NCBI GenBank assembly: GCA_964036315.1
Contig: OZ038485.1
Coordinates: forward strand, 94,672,951-94,736,950
Origin: Acanthosepion esculentum
Taxonomy: Eukaryota > Mollusca > Cephalopoda > Sepiida > Sepiidae
DNA length: 64,000 bases
Reading direction: 5' to 3'
Shown here piece by piece: positions 1-36,828 of the stretch; within the stretch, counting starts at the first letter, position 1, and every line of letters begins with the position of its first letter. Under the pieces are notes generated by a model. That model did no database searches and was not told the DNA's origin. It saw only the letters and a list, made by a program, of their open reading frames with translations. Both the position numbers and the translations under genes were made by a program.

Positions 1-25
1 TGGGGGGTTTATTATTTGCCCATAG

Positions 26-195
26 TTGGGACCCTAACAAGTGCAACATCTCAGTTCAGAGTGTACCTGGGTACACCAGCAATTAAGAGGTGGTTCCACG
101 CTCCTCAAAACCTCCTGATCAGAGTCCTTGCTGTTGGATGTAGTTTATCGTCTTACCCAGGACGTGGATGTAGTTTAGCGTCTTACCCAGGACGT
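26..195 (+). repeat. SINE-like dispersed repeat, copy 1
   Basis: The core with CAATTAAGAGGTGGTTCCAC followed by a CCTCCTGATCAGAG-like stretch recurs at 43381-43549 (plus) and 28683-28820 (minus). In this copy the 3' part is a 30-bp unit duplicated in tandem (136-165 and 166-195). There is no coding potential. I infer a SINE from its short length, dispersal and the poly(A)-like tail on the 43.4-kb copy. Confidence 0.65.
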
Positions 196-1522
196 ACGTA
201 CACTGTGCTTTGTTTATATAGATTATTATTATTTGTTTTATCACAACACTCCACACCTTTAATCTAAACTTTATTTCATGCCTACATCTAAAAACCAGTC
301 ATCATATTACATATTATTATAAATACTTATCAGATATGTCATTTTTTCAAGACATTATAAATGATGAATACAGGTATTTACACTATTTACATTGTTCAAA
401 CTGTTGTCCTCATCTTTATTGTCAGACTCATGGTGTTTTCTCAGTTGTATGCTCCAGCATTCTTCAGGTGATATATGTTGGAATTTCAAACCAAACATTT
501 TATTTCACCCACATTGGTCAGATTGTTCTAGTTCCACGTGCCATGCCTTTTCTAGATATCTCATTTTTCAGTTAATTCCCTTTCACACCTTTTTGGGTCA
601 AGTCACTGGCTTACTTCAACCAACATCCAGTGGGCCATGTGTCTCACCAGAAACTGGCACGAAATATAGACAGACGGTGAATACGGGGTATTCAGGTTTG
701 GACAAATTTGAAGCATTATTTTAAAGTGAACCTGAAAGCCACTCAAGTTGGTTGCAGAATTCAGGAAATGGAAAGAAATGAAACCCTACCCAGTTATTTT
801 ACCCATAACTGGTTTAAGCATTTTGAAGATGGTGAGTTGCCCACTGGAATAAAAGCCCAGAAAGAGATGGCCATCAGTTGACAATTATAATGGCTTAAAA
901 AAGAAAGATAAGAGAACCTGGTGATTAGCAATTGAACATTTTTAAAACGGATTGGCTCATCAAAAAAATACCATATATAGAATAATGATCCATAACGTTT
1001 TCCCCCACCCAATGTATCAGGAAACAACAGGAGATCTATATCAAATTATTATACATATATTGTTAAAATATTTTAAAAAAATAGATATATTAAAAGTTAA
1101 TTTTATTTTCATAATTATTTTCTAAGTGAGGTCGGTTGGATTTCACATTACTGAATGTCATATTTTGTATAGAGCACTCCATGACGATCCAAGTCACTAC
1201 TTAGTAGTAATGAGTAACCAGATTAGTATCCCAAGCAATTACCCGAGACACCAAAGTACTTTCAATGAGAAAATGACAATGTCGCTATTTAGATAGGAAA
1301 GAAGTGATTGCTCTGTTAATTTAAATTTTGATAATGAGTTGGTGAGGAGGAGCCAGTAGAAGAAAAACTGTCCCCTTTTAATAAGGTTATGAGGAATAAA
1401 GTGGGTAGGAACTTCATGAGAGTGAGCAAAATTGAAAAGGTGCTTTCTGTCTTTGATAGCAGCTGTGACTCTTGTATTGCAGAAACAAAGACATTTGTCC
1501 TTTGGATGAAGTTGCTTAACAG
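196..1522. other. AT-rich stretch without a recognised gene
   Basis: Positions 368-470 resemble 29890-29990 (shared CTCATCTTTATTGTCA-like core), so part of this is another dispersed repeat. A minus-strand open frame at 1239-1625 runs into the 58-bp array; its product is not recognisable and I do not call it a gene. Confidence 0.5.
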
Positions 1523-1795
1523 TGAACAGTAGAGGTGTTCTAGACATATATTTATGTTGGGGGTGACTGAGGTACCTCAATGAACAGTAGAGGTGTTCTA
1601 GACGTATATTTATGTTGGGGGTCACTGAGGTACCTCAATGAACAGTAGAGGTGTTCTAGACATATATTTATGTTGGGGGTGACTGAGGTACCTCAATGAA
1701 CAGTAGAGGTGTTCTAGACATATATTTATGTTGGGGGTGACTGAGGTACCTCAATGAACAGTAGAGGTATTACAGAACAACATTTATATTGGAGT
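1523..1795. repeat. 58-bp tandem repeat, about 4.7 copies
   Basis: Units start at 1523, 1581, 1639, 1697 and 1755 with TGAACAGTAGAGGTGTTCTA. The first four are almost identical and the last is diverged and truncated. Each unit contains a short palindrome, GAGGTACCTC. Near-identity suggests recent expansion. Confidence 0.95.
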
Positions 1796-2861
1796 TCATT
1801 TCCACTTTCTGAAGAATGCACATCTGCTCATTCAGATATTCTCAAAAACCCATAACTGCCCAATTTTTTTATCCAAAATGTAAACAAAGTAATGTCTAAG
1901 GAATCAAAGCATTTTTAATCCAATATTATTTCCTACTACACCAAAAGTTATTTTGTGGATGACCAAGTTTTAGTAGAAGTCTCGTTTTTTTTTTGTTTTT
2001 TTTTTTTAATTAATTTTTTTTTTTAACGGTGTTAACCATGCTGACTCTTGTGGTTGTACCTAGAATTGAACTCACCATCCTTGATAACAAATTTCTGTAG
2101 ATATTTGTTATCAAGGATGGTGAGTTCAAGTCCCTCAGTTTATCGATCAAGATCCTGTTTTAACAGTGTGGATAACATCTATCAGCCTGAGAGACTTTCA
2201 AAAATGTGCCTTCTGGCAGGCTCGAACATGGATTTCCCTTTGTAGGAGAAACCACTGTCTGAACTAGCCTGATTTAGACTGCTCAACAGTATATCAGTAA
2301 TTTTTTTTCTTTAATTACAAACAAAACTCAAAATGTGAGCATTTAAAATCTAACACTAGAACTCAAGGTCATCAGCCTTCTCCTCTAATCTGAAGGCTAT
2401 ACATGTAAGAAGTTTAAGAACATATATATGAAAACCCAATCATGTTTTTTTTTGTTTTTTTAAAGTTTGGTTCTGAAGAGATACTCAAGTCATTACTCAT
2501 TGTAGCAAAGACAATCCAACTTTGTATTGCAGTAAAAAAAAAAAAAAAAAAAAAAAAATCGGCAGCAGCTGGAAATCTTTGTTAAATATGAACTGAAGTC
2601 AAGCAGAAAATTTTTTAAAAAAATAAAAAATACTAAAAAATAAAAATAAAAAATACTTACTAAAAAATAAAAAATACTTACTAAAAATGCTTCAGGATTA
2701 ATTTTAATTTATATTTTTAAGGAATTAGTTTATTTTGCACTCCTAAATTAATCACAAAGTGGAGATGTCAGCTAACAAACATATACTTCCATTCTTCAGT
2801 GAGTCGTCTGGCTTGACAATGGAATGAGACTATGGATTTTAAGTTTAATTTTTATAATTTA
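1796..2861. other. AT-rich non-coding stretch
   Basis: Holds poly(T)/poly(A) runs (about 1985-2030 and 2533-2558) and a diverged AAAAATACTTACT-type repeat near 2600-2690. The only notable structure is the hairpin at 2066-2129, listed separately. Confidence 0.5.
2066..2129. repeat. perfect 27-bp inverted repeat (hairpin)
   Basis: Left arm 2066-2092 and right arm 2103-2129 are exact reverse complements around a 10-base loop (2093-2102). The right arm ends in GGTGAGTTCAAGTCCC-like sequence, resembling a Pol III B box, so this may be a rearranged tRNA-type SINE. Confidence 0.85.
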
Positions 2862-2930
2862 TAAATTTAGTTTCAGTTTTGAAACATGGAAATTTTCTGT
2901 GTCATGATGGAATCATATTTCTAAAAAGAA

Positions 2931-2994
<64 letters not shown>
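2862..2994 (+). repeat. dispersed repeat fragment plus (AT)n
   Basis: TTTTGAAACATGG followed by a TGTGTNNTGATGGAATCATA-like stretch is shared with 22148-22215 and 27635-27705. All three run into AT-rich or poly(A)-like sequence. The AT microsatellite covers 2934-2994. Confidence 0.6.
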
Positions 2995-3610
2995 GATGAT
3001 GATGATCTGCCGCATCTTCACAAATGATGGCCACCTAATCATATTCACTCCCCACCTCTGACCTCTGTCGTGCATGACCCTGAAGGTGACTTGCCAGGCC
3101 AGCTGCAGACTTGCATGACTTGTTACACAAGTGACAGACGAACAATGTGCTTGCCACAACCTTGATGCATTCACATCGCTCTGCCTGATTCTTATGCATC
3201 ACAAAGTGCATTTGCAGTCTGCAGCTGGTTGTGCATATCTTGTCACACAGCATGAAGGCTGTGACACTCTCCGTCTGGCGAATGTCAAGGGTGATTTTTA
3301 TGTGACTTCACAGGATTCACCCAGCCAGCCTTTGAAAGAAGTATGCGCTGTCAGGAATCACATGTCCAGCCCTTGATACCCTCGTCGAGTCCATGGTTAT
3401 CACCCATTCGAAGTTGCTGCTTCAGCCGTTTGTGTTCCAGATGACATTCTTCGAAGAGTTGACACCCGTCTCTTTTTTGACCTTTCCGTCCAGTTCTATC
3501 TAGGGCCATCTCTTCCCAATTGAAGAAGTCGAATGCCAGCTTTTTTTAGGTTGTCCTTGATACAGTCCTTGTATCTTTTCCTCAGTTTGTGCTGAGGATA
3601 CTTTCCAGTA
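2995..3610 (-). mobile_element. LINE 3' coding remnant with C2H2 zinc-finger tail
   Basis: On the minus strand this decodes, with frame breaks and stops, as a KRYKD-type segment (near 3560-3600) followed by C2H2 motifs: CHLCNKSCKSAAGLASHLQGH at about 3060-3130 and a broken finger upstream at about 3190-3250. That order, an RT-downstream basic segment and then zinc fingers, is typical of endonuclease/reverse-transcriptase LINE tails common in molluscs. The 3' end carries a short trinucleotide (ATC)n tail at 2995-3006. It is a decayed 5'-truncated copy, not a host zinc-finger gene. Confidence 0.7.
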
Positions 3611-3779
3611 CTCAGCACTAGGATGGCTAGCCAATCCCTATTGCAGATGCTCGCTCAGTTGTTTGCTCAATGCCCACGGAGCCCACCTGTGGTTTATACT
3701 GCAACTATGCTGAGCAGACCTTAGTTACAGTTTCTGGGAGAGAGCGTGTTATCTAGCATGATCAACAATTTGAACAAGG

Positions 3780-3985
3780 CCAAGTTCCATCTACCCAATT
3801 TCACTCACAAGGCTTGAATCAGCCTGTGGTATGGTTTTCAGGCACATTCCAAAAGGTGCCGTATGCTGAGATCGTCCCCCTCCAGACCAATAACATCAGA
3901 AAGTGTCCTTCCTGACAAATCAACCGTGGTGAGATTTGAACCCGGGTCTCATGGTCAGAATGTGAACATTCTAACTACTGAGCCA
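3780..3985 (-). mobile_element. tRNA-derived SINE
   Basis: The minus strand starts with a tRNA-like head at about 3985-3927: an A-box-like TGGCTCAGTAGTTAGAATG and a B-box-like GGTTCAAATCTC after GACCC. The body runs on to about 3780; the 3' limit is uncertain. Confidence 0.65.
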
Positions 3986-4014
3986 TGTACTCATACATAC
4001 ATACATACACACAC

Positions 4015-4160
4015 TTCATTAACTTTACACTAATGCCCTTGGAAAAGGTATGAATCCATCTTCCTCCTGCTAGAGTTTCAATAACAGTGCAGGCTAGACA
4101 CTCTTGCCTTGGGTGGCATCCAGTCTAGGAAAACTGAATTCAAACCTGAAGAAAGTTGTT
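4015..4160 (+). mobile_element. SINE body fragment (headless)
   Basis: Shares the CCCTTGGAAAAGGTATGAAT block and the later GGCATCC...GAATTCAAACC block with the SINEs at 11775, 28265, 44735, 58335 and 62305. The 5' head is missing. Confidence 0.7.
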
Positions 4161-4264
4161 TGGAAACTTTGTGGCACACTGTGCACCATTTCTTTGATCA
4201 GTGGAGAGTCTAGTGGTTTGGTTTGCTTCAGTTCTAAACTAAACTGTAGATTCCACCACACACA

Positions 4265-4269
4265 AAATT

Positions 4270-4337
<68 letters not shown>
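4265..4337. repeat. (AT)n(GT)n microsatellite
   Basis: About 26 bp of TA repeats followed by about 40 bp of GT repeats. Open frames crossing it encode only IY/VC repeats. Confidence 0.97.
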
Positions 4338-4338
<1 letters not shown>

Positions 4339-4667
4339 TTTAGGAGCAAATCTCATTTGATCATTGCAAGTACAGTCAATCTGACCCTGATAGGGTGCTC
4401 CACTATAGTGGCCTTGTGTCATATGTCAAACTGAGTAAATAACTAATAGTGGTGTTTAAGAATTAAAATAAAAATTAAATTACTTTCTTCATTAAATCAA
4501 GTAGTAATCAGTGGTTTTATGTTTTTAAAATCTGTGATGCATACAAGGTATAAAAGAAATATTCTTAAATGTTAACTTGTCTTCCTAATTTTTAAATTTT
4601 ACCTTGCCTCTTTAGATCAATTGGTTTAATTTCTGTTTGGCTCTAACTAAAGATGCAAAACATTCTT

Positions 4668-30359
<25,692 letters not shown>

Positions 30360-30484
30360 CTGGAAAGACAAATGGAGAGATTTTGGTTATGTCACAGAAT
30401 TAGAGGCAGGAAGGGAAGAATATAAAGCAAGGTTATTTCAAAGTTTCTTAAACATCAGTTACAGGTGAGGTGAAGCAAGGTGTT

Positions 30485-30640
30485 GATTAAAGGTATTAAA
30501 ATTAGGAAATAAAACATAAATAAATAAAAAGAAATAAAACATAAATAAATAAATAAAAAGAAATAAAACATAAATAAATAAATAAAAAGAAATAAAACTA
30601 AAATTGGCAAAAAGAATATAAATAAAAAAAAATTAAAAAA
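30485..30640. repeat. AT-rich tandem (AAATAAATAAAAAGAAATAAAACAT)
   Basis: About three to four units of ATAAATAAATAAAAAGAAAT plus AAAAC between 30505 and 30600, then degenerate. Confidence 0.75.
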
Positions 30641-31107
30641 AGACTAAAAGCGAAAAAAATGAGAAAACAAAATTTATTACAAATATAATCCTTAGATATT
30701 TTTTTTTCTATAGAACTTAGAATGAAAACTACACTTCCATAAAAAAATCTAATTGTTTTATATTAATTCCTTGAATCATGCAATTAGTTTAACATCTGGC
30801 CATTATTAAGAAATTACTTTTACACCAAATTTCAACCTTTCATATCAACAAATGTCCGCAAATCAAATTTTTAAATGCTTTTTATGAAACAAATTTTGTA
30901 TTAACCGAGACAATTATACAATAGGTAACATATTCTTTCTTGCTGAAAGCACCATTTATTTTTATTTTTTAACCAAGATATTCTCTGCACACATCCTTCA
31001 AATTAGCACTTTCATTTTTGTGTCTTAACTTCAAGGCCATTTAAAAAAAAAATATCTATATGGTTATATGGGTAGACATCCCCCCCCCCCACAAAAAAAA
31101 ACAAACA

Positions 31108-31619
31108 TAGGGCGGCTACTGAGAAACTGAAGGGTTTGGAAAAGTCATAACTTGTTAGTTTTCAATCTTTTTATTTTCTCTTTTTTGCAGGTTATAGAGC
31201 ATCTCTTAGGGAATAAAATGGCTACATCTGATGTCCAGCAATGAGTTTTTCTATTCCAATAAAAGATCAATTCTTCAAACTCAGACAAAATACCAGCAAC
31301 ATTTTAATGTCAGAGTATCTCCTAGCGATAACAGGATTTGGAACCAAATCACCCATTTTGAAAGAACTGGATCAGTCAGCAATCTTTCAGGAAGAGGACC
31401 AAAATGCATTGATGCAGTAGTGGAAGCTGTATGGCAGAGTGTCCTTGAGGATCCGTCAGCTTCTACACATCATAGCTCTGCACAACAAAGTCATCGGCAG
31501 AACATCGTTTCAGGAAATTTTGAAACTGGATTTAAAAATGTTACTACCCCAAGATATTCATGTGTTTGTAAAAGTTATTTTTGTTTTATATCATTCAGTC
31601 TTTCAGTGGCCACCCTGTA
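31108..31619 (+). mobile_element. internally deleted DNA transposon with DUF4817-like HTH ORF
   Basis: Terminal inverted repeats: TAGGGCGGCTACTGAGAAAC (left) and ACAGGGTGGCCACTGAAAGA (right complement), followed by CTGAA on both sides. The ORF (31231-31530 in part) reads KRSILQTQTKYQQHFNVRVS then NQITHFERTGSVSNL and VVEAVWQSVLEDP, like the DUF4817/helix-turn-helix start of insect and mollusc transposase proteins (RTGSV-type linker). No catalytic domain follows. Confidence 0.75.
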
Positions 31620-31754
31620 TTACCTGAAGAGGAGGTAAGAAGTTCAACTGAATTTGCTAAATTTTAGTATCAAAGGAATTCATATTGAGTTGTAAAACAT
31701 AAACAATAACAGAAATTATACAGTTAAGATATATAAAAAAAAATGACTAAATAC

Positions 31755-31788
<34 letters not shown>

Positions 31789-31843
31789 TTGCTAACAGGT
31801 AGTTTAAATTAAGGAAAACATTATTATTATTAGAGAGTAAAAA

Positions 31844-32890
31844 GTGGGGGAGGAAAAGAGGTGCAAGAAAAGGGAGGAGAGGTGTAAGAAAAGGGAGGAG
31901 AGGTGTAAGAAAAGGGGGAGAGGTGTAAGAAAAGGGGGAGAGGTGCAAGAAAAGGGGGGAGGAAAGAGGTGCAAGAAAAAGAGAAAAAAGGGGGAAAGAA
32001 AAAGAGAAAAAAGGGGGAAAGAAAAAGAGAAAAAAGGGGGAAAGGAGAAAAAAGGGGGAAAGAAAAAGAGAAAAAAGGGGGAAAGAAAAAGAGAAAAAAG
32101 GGGGAAAGAAAAAGAGAAAAAAGGGGGAAAGAAAAAGAGAAAAAAGGGGGAAAGAAAAAGAGAAAAAAGGGGGAAAGAAAAAGAGAAAAAAGGGGGAAAG
32201 AAAAAGAGAAAAAAGGGGGAAAGAAAAAGAGAAAAAAGGGGGAAAGAAAAAGAGAAAAAAGGGGGAAAGAAAAAGAGAAAAAAGGGGGAAAGAAAAAGAG
32301 AAAAAAGGGGGAAAGAAAAAGAGAAAAAAGGGGGAAAGAAAAAGAGAAAAAAGGGGGAAAGAAAAAGAGAAAAAAGGGGGAAAGAAAAAGAGAAAAAAGG
32401 GGGAAAGAAAAAGAGAAAAAAGGGGGAAAGAAAAAGAGAAAAAAGGGGGAAAGAAAAAGAGAAAAAAGGGGGAAAGAAAAAGAGAAAAAAGGGGGAAAGA
32501 AAAAGAGAAAAAAGGGGGAAAGAAAAAGAGAAAAAAGGGGGAAAGAAAAAGAGAAAAAAGGGGGAAAGAAAAAGAGAAAAAAGGGGGAAAGAAAAAGAGA
32601 AAAAAGGGGGAAGAAAAAGAGAAAAAAGGGGGAAAGAAAAAGAGAAAAAAGGGGGAAAGAAAAAGAGAAAAAAGGGGGAAAGAAAAAGAGAAAAAAGGGG
32701 GAAAGAAAAAGAGAAAAAAGGGGGAAAGAAAAAGAGAAAAAAGGGGGAAAGAAAAAGAGAAAAAAGGGGGAAAGAAAAAGAGAAAAAAGGGGGAAAGAAA
32801 AAGAGAAAAAAGGGGGAAAGAAAAAGGAAAAAGAAAAAGAGGAAAAGGGGGGGAGTTGGAAAAGGTGGAGGGGAAAAGAAAAAGAGGAAA
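31844..32890. repeat. 23-bp homopurine minisatellite, about 37 copies
   Basis: The unit AAAGAAAAAGAGAAAAAAGG plus GGG repeats from about 31974 to 32830 with almost no change; single deletions sit near 32044 and 32610. A looser left flank (31850-31970) has 20-25-bp units with GGTGTAAGAAAAGGGGGAG. Since the top strand lacks T and C, no stop codon can occur, giving six-frame open frames up to 408 codons. None is a gene. Confidence 0.97.
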
Positions 32891-33316
32891 AAGTAAAAAA
32901 AAGTAGGTGTGGGAAATGAAAAAGAATAAAATAGCCCATATCCCAAGCAAGTGCTTCGTCTATTTAACACAGTAGAAGACAGTGTAATAATCTAAATGTC
33001 AAGTGAATGTCGTCAGGTGATAGAAAAGTCGTATGCATATTTCAAATTGCTTCTGACAGGGCAGTTTTTTTTTATCATCTACCTTTCCAAACTACAAAAA
33101 CATAAGTTTGCTGTTGTGCTTCTTAGAATGTTTCATCTACAACTACAATACTGATCTACCTGCAAACATCGTCTAAAATGATTTTATTTGGCAACATGTA
33201 TTTATAAACAGAAATAAATATAATATTAGATTTTCAATATTAAAAGCAAAAGGTTAAATAAAAACCTATTATTTAAAATAAATAAGTTATCCAATTAAAA
33301 TAATCAATAATAATTA

Positions 33317-33355
<39 letters not shown>

Positions 33356-34289
33356 TAAACATTTTCTCACTTTCATTTAAGTATAAAATTTCTTCACTAG
33401 CCGTAAGAATATTTTTGAGCCTTTTAAATATAAAAAATTTGAAATTTAATATTTCTACTTCTGTTTATAAATTCATGTTGCAAAAAAAAACTTTACATTT
33501 ACCTTGAAAAAGTCCATCAGATGACGAAACGTGTCTTTATTTATAGTATATATATATATATATATATATATATAGCATAAATTCAGAAGCTATTATTAAT
33601 ATTCCTCTTTCTTTTTTCAGTATAGAATAATAACATTTTCGCTATTATTTTATTACTAGTTTCACCCTAACTGAATTTAACACTCTTCATTGGCATTAAT
33701 GAATAAAAGAGTAGCATGCCAACTAAATGGCAAATATACAAATCCCAATGTACCCAACACAACACCCAATCAGATAAAAGTATACCAAGCACATTCATCA
33801 CAGCCAAATGTGTGCAATATGATGACAGCTTTTGATAAGAGCAGTACATAACCTTACAGGTGGTGCCCAGTGGCAAATAACTTCAAGTCAGATAAACAGA
33901 GTCTGGTTAAACAGTCTCTGACTTGAGGATGTTTTGAAGAATTTGGATATGACTCCCAAGTCACCTTAGCTGCCTTATCCATCAAACTAAAAAGAAAAAA
34001 AAAAATTGACACCCGGTCATGATGCTCTCCACCCACTCATGAACAGAGATGCACAGTGCCTCAGCCCCTAATGGTTAAGGTCAGGAAACACACAAACAAA
34101 TCTATTGTACTGAACAAGATATTTACTGTAGTCCATTTTCGTTCCCCAAGATAAAACCTATACTCGTTAACATTTACAATTAGGACCAGATGTCAAGTCT
34201 GATGTCGTATCATCTTTATCTCATTACTAGTTTTAATTTATTACTTTCACTTTTTATCACAATATTCTCAACTGATAGTCTTCAGAGTT
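32891..34289. other. non-coding stretch with microsatellites
   Basis: (GT)n at 33324-33348 and (TA)n at 33548-33574. 33660-34080 looks repeat-derived; a CAGATAAACAGAGTCTGGTT-like run at 33891 recurs at 34611. No gene recognised. Confidence 0.5.
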
Positions 34290-35110
34290 TTTTTCTGTGT
34301 CATGTCCTTCAGGATGTATGCAATCATAGCTCTGCACAATTTCCTGTCCTTTAGAGCTCTTAATAAATTTTGTTTTTTTTGTTATCTCTCCTAAAACTGT
34401 TTCCCACCATCCATTTACACAAGCTCGCTAAATAGGTTATACATTGTTTTCCACTGTCCCTCTTGCTTTCAGTATACCCTGTGAGCATCAATTTTCCCAA
34501 ACCCTCTTTCCTCATGATGTGTTCTAGAAATTTCATTCTTTCCGTTAATATAAGTGTCCTTTTTGCTTCCATTTTCTCTAAAACTTTGTCATTGCTCACG
34601 TGTTCGGTATTCAGATAAACAGAGTTTGGTTAAACAGTATTATGGTATTCTCAGCATCCTTCTGTAGAAGGACATTCTTGCTGCTTCAAGTCTATTTCTC
34701 AGCTGTGAGGAGACCGTCCACAGCATTCACTGCCATATAGGAGGACTGATATTATGTAACAGTTCAGTACATTTTTCTTTGTTTCTAACAGAATTTTCTT
34801 GTTTCTTCATATTTTGTTCAGTTTTGGAAAGCATCTTTCATCTTTGGATTTCAGTGTCCCACTTTCTCTGTTTAAATACTTACCAGATATTTAAATTGTT
34901 TTTTTACTGGTTTTATTTTGGTATCTCCAATTTCATGCTTACTCCTTTCTGCCTCGCTGCCCTTCATTGCCTTCTGTAGGAGTTCTGCTAGTTTCCTTTC
35001 TATGACTGCTATCAACGTTGCATATCTTGTTATGATTGTGGCGGCCAATAGTGAATCCTGGTAGGAATTCTCCTCATTCACTCAAGATCCTCTCACTGTT
35101 ATGGGTTGAA
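34290..35110 (-). mobile_element. RTE-like LINE, 3' part of reverse transcriptase ORF
   Basis: From high to low coordinates the minus strand decodes as KIKPVKKQFKYLVSI (fingers/thumb QFKYLGS-type box), VLLYGSECC (the LLYGSECW box), a frame-shifted SSQLRNRLEAARMSFYRRML-like segment, SNDKVLEKMEAKRTLI, FLEHIMRKEGLGKLMLTG (the LGHIMRKEGLE-type tail) and a C-terminal MIAYILKDMT. Frameshifts and stops occur throughout. Confidence 0.85.
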
Positions 35111-35224
35111 TAAGTCTGGTGAGAAGACACATCATTGTCCTACACCCCAGATCTTCAATTAGCAAATATTAAAAAAAAAAAAAATGTTTAAATTAAAAAC
35201 AAAAAAAAAAAAAATGAAATCTTT

Positions 35225-35405
35225 TATGTGCTATGTCTCTTCAGGATATGAGTGATCATGGCTCTCTACCACTTCCTAACTCACATAGATTTAAGTAACA
35301 TTTATCTTTTTACCATCCCTTTTTGTCCCACCATCCATTTACACAAGCTCGCTAAATATGTTATACATTGTTTTCCACTGTCGCTCTTGCTTTCAGTATA
35401 TCCTG
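35225..35405 (-). mobile_element. RTE-like LINE 3' end, second copy
   Basis: Matches 34300-34490: ACCATCCATTTACACAAGCT, then CGCTAAATAKGTTATACATT and GTTTTCCACTGTCSCTCTTG. It ends where the TA array begins. Confidence 0.75.
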
Positions 35406-35408
35406 TGA

Positions 35409-35409
<1 letters not shown>

Positions 35410-35453
<44 letters not shown>

Positions 35454-35457
35454 TGTA

Positions 35458-35512
<55 letters not shown>

Positions 35513-35516
35513 TGTA

Positions 35517-35567
<51 letters not shown>

Positions 35568-35638
35568 TGTATTTATTTATTTATTTATATATATATATCC
35601 TGTATTTATTTATTTATATATATATATATCCTGTAATG
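35410..35638. repeat. higher-order TA array with TCCTGTATTTATTTATTTA joints
   Basis: Four joints of TCCTGTATTTATTTATTTA separate (TA)n blocks that shrink from about 40 bp to about 12 bp from left to right. The seed TATCCTGTRA is the end of the adjacent LINE copy. Confidence 0.92.
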
Positions 35639-35640
35639 TC

Positions 35641-35819
35641 TGATGCAAAAAGATATGTCTACATAGTACCTATTAATATACAGTATATTGTAAAAGTCTG
35701 GAAAATTCAACAACAACAAAAAGTTAGAAAAAAATTAAGATATTTTTTTTTCAATTTTAATGGGCAAATACCACCAAAATACTTGTGGATGTAGTTATAA
35801 AATTACATTATTTTTGGAA
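35641..35819. repeat. ~179-bp duplicated segment, copy 1
   Basis: TGATGCAAAAAGATATGTCT to AAATTACATTATTTTTGGAA is nearly identical to 36829-37001 in the same orientation, apart from small indels in A/T runs and few substitutions. Confidence 0.92.
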
Positions 35820-36429
35820 AATACACAAAAGAATTAGATAAATGATGTTTCTTTCTGCCACTCTTGTGTTCAGTATATCCTCTGAGGGTTAAATTCTCCA
35901 TTATCTACACAACTATCTTTTTCTGAATTTAAGTAAAAGTGCCATTTTAGTTTTCATTTTCCTTAAAACTTCCACCCACTTTTTTTGGTTTCTAATGAAA
36001 TTTTCCTCTGTTAATATTTTTGTGTCTGAAAAGAATGATAAAATGGTTCTAGATTGGCACTCTCTTTAATCTTTATGTCATTCATAGACAAAGTAATGAA
36101 GAAAAAAAATAAGAGAGTAAAACTAATAATAAAATAATTATAGTGAAAATGTTTTATCTAAATATTTAAAAAAAAAAAAGTTTAAGTAAATTAATTTGTA
36201 AGGATTTAAAAAAAAAATTATTAAGTGTTATCAAAACAACATGAAAGGAAGTGTTAACAAAAAAAACAAAAAAAAAGTTAAAAAATTTAAAAAAGAAGAA
36301 AAAAGGTTATTTATTATTACCGTTTATGTTACTGTACAAAAGCACTGCATTGTGTTTCCAGCAAATTACTTTTTTTTTAATTTTACTAAGTGAGTTCTAA
36401 TTAGACATGCTTGATCTACAAGCGTGAAC

Positions 36430-36432
<3 letters not shown>

Positions 36433-36486
<54 letters not shown>
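36433..36486. repeat. (AT)n microsatellite
   Basis: About 27 uninterrupted AT units. Confidence 0.97.
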
Positions 36487-36491
<5 letters not shown>

Positions 36492-36828
36492 TAATAAGAT
36501 GGTGAAGTTTTCTCTCTAATTGGGAGAAATACTGAAAGAAATTTACTGACAGTCACATACATACCAGAGTTATTTCTTGTAAAAAGTATGACAAAATGTA
36601 GAATGCTACATAGGTAATAATACCTCTAGAAGATTATCTACTTTAAAAAATAAAAAAAGTTACTTAAATTATATTACAAATAATTCATAGATTTCAATAA
36701 TGCCAGCAGAAACAAATGTTTTATTCTCAACAAGACAAAACAAAGATTTGTCTTGATATTCTAAATAAAAAAAACTTTGTAGTTAAGATAGCAAAAAGTA
36801 TTTAAACTATGATGAAACACAGTCATTT

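Noticed and set aside
1523..1795. CRISPR-like regular spacing
   Set aside because: Units are contiguous tandem copies with no unique spacers, in an animal genome.
3035..3253. Host C2H2 zinc-finger gene
   Set aside because: Fingers lie in a broken frame next to LINE-type KRYKD sequence and a trinucleotide tail; they belong to a dead LINE.
31724..32970. Open frames of 316-408 codons on both strands
   Set aside because: A T-free, C-free purine repeat cannot contain stop codons on either strand; no protein-like composition.
33667..33876. Hydrophobic minus-strand frame as a candidate N-terminal membrane exon
   Set aside because: No DPG motif, no convincing splice sites, and nearby sequence recurs elsewhere in the window.
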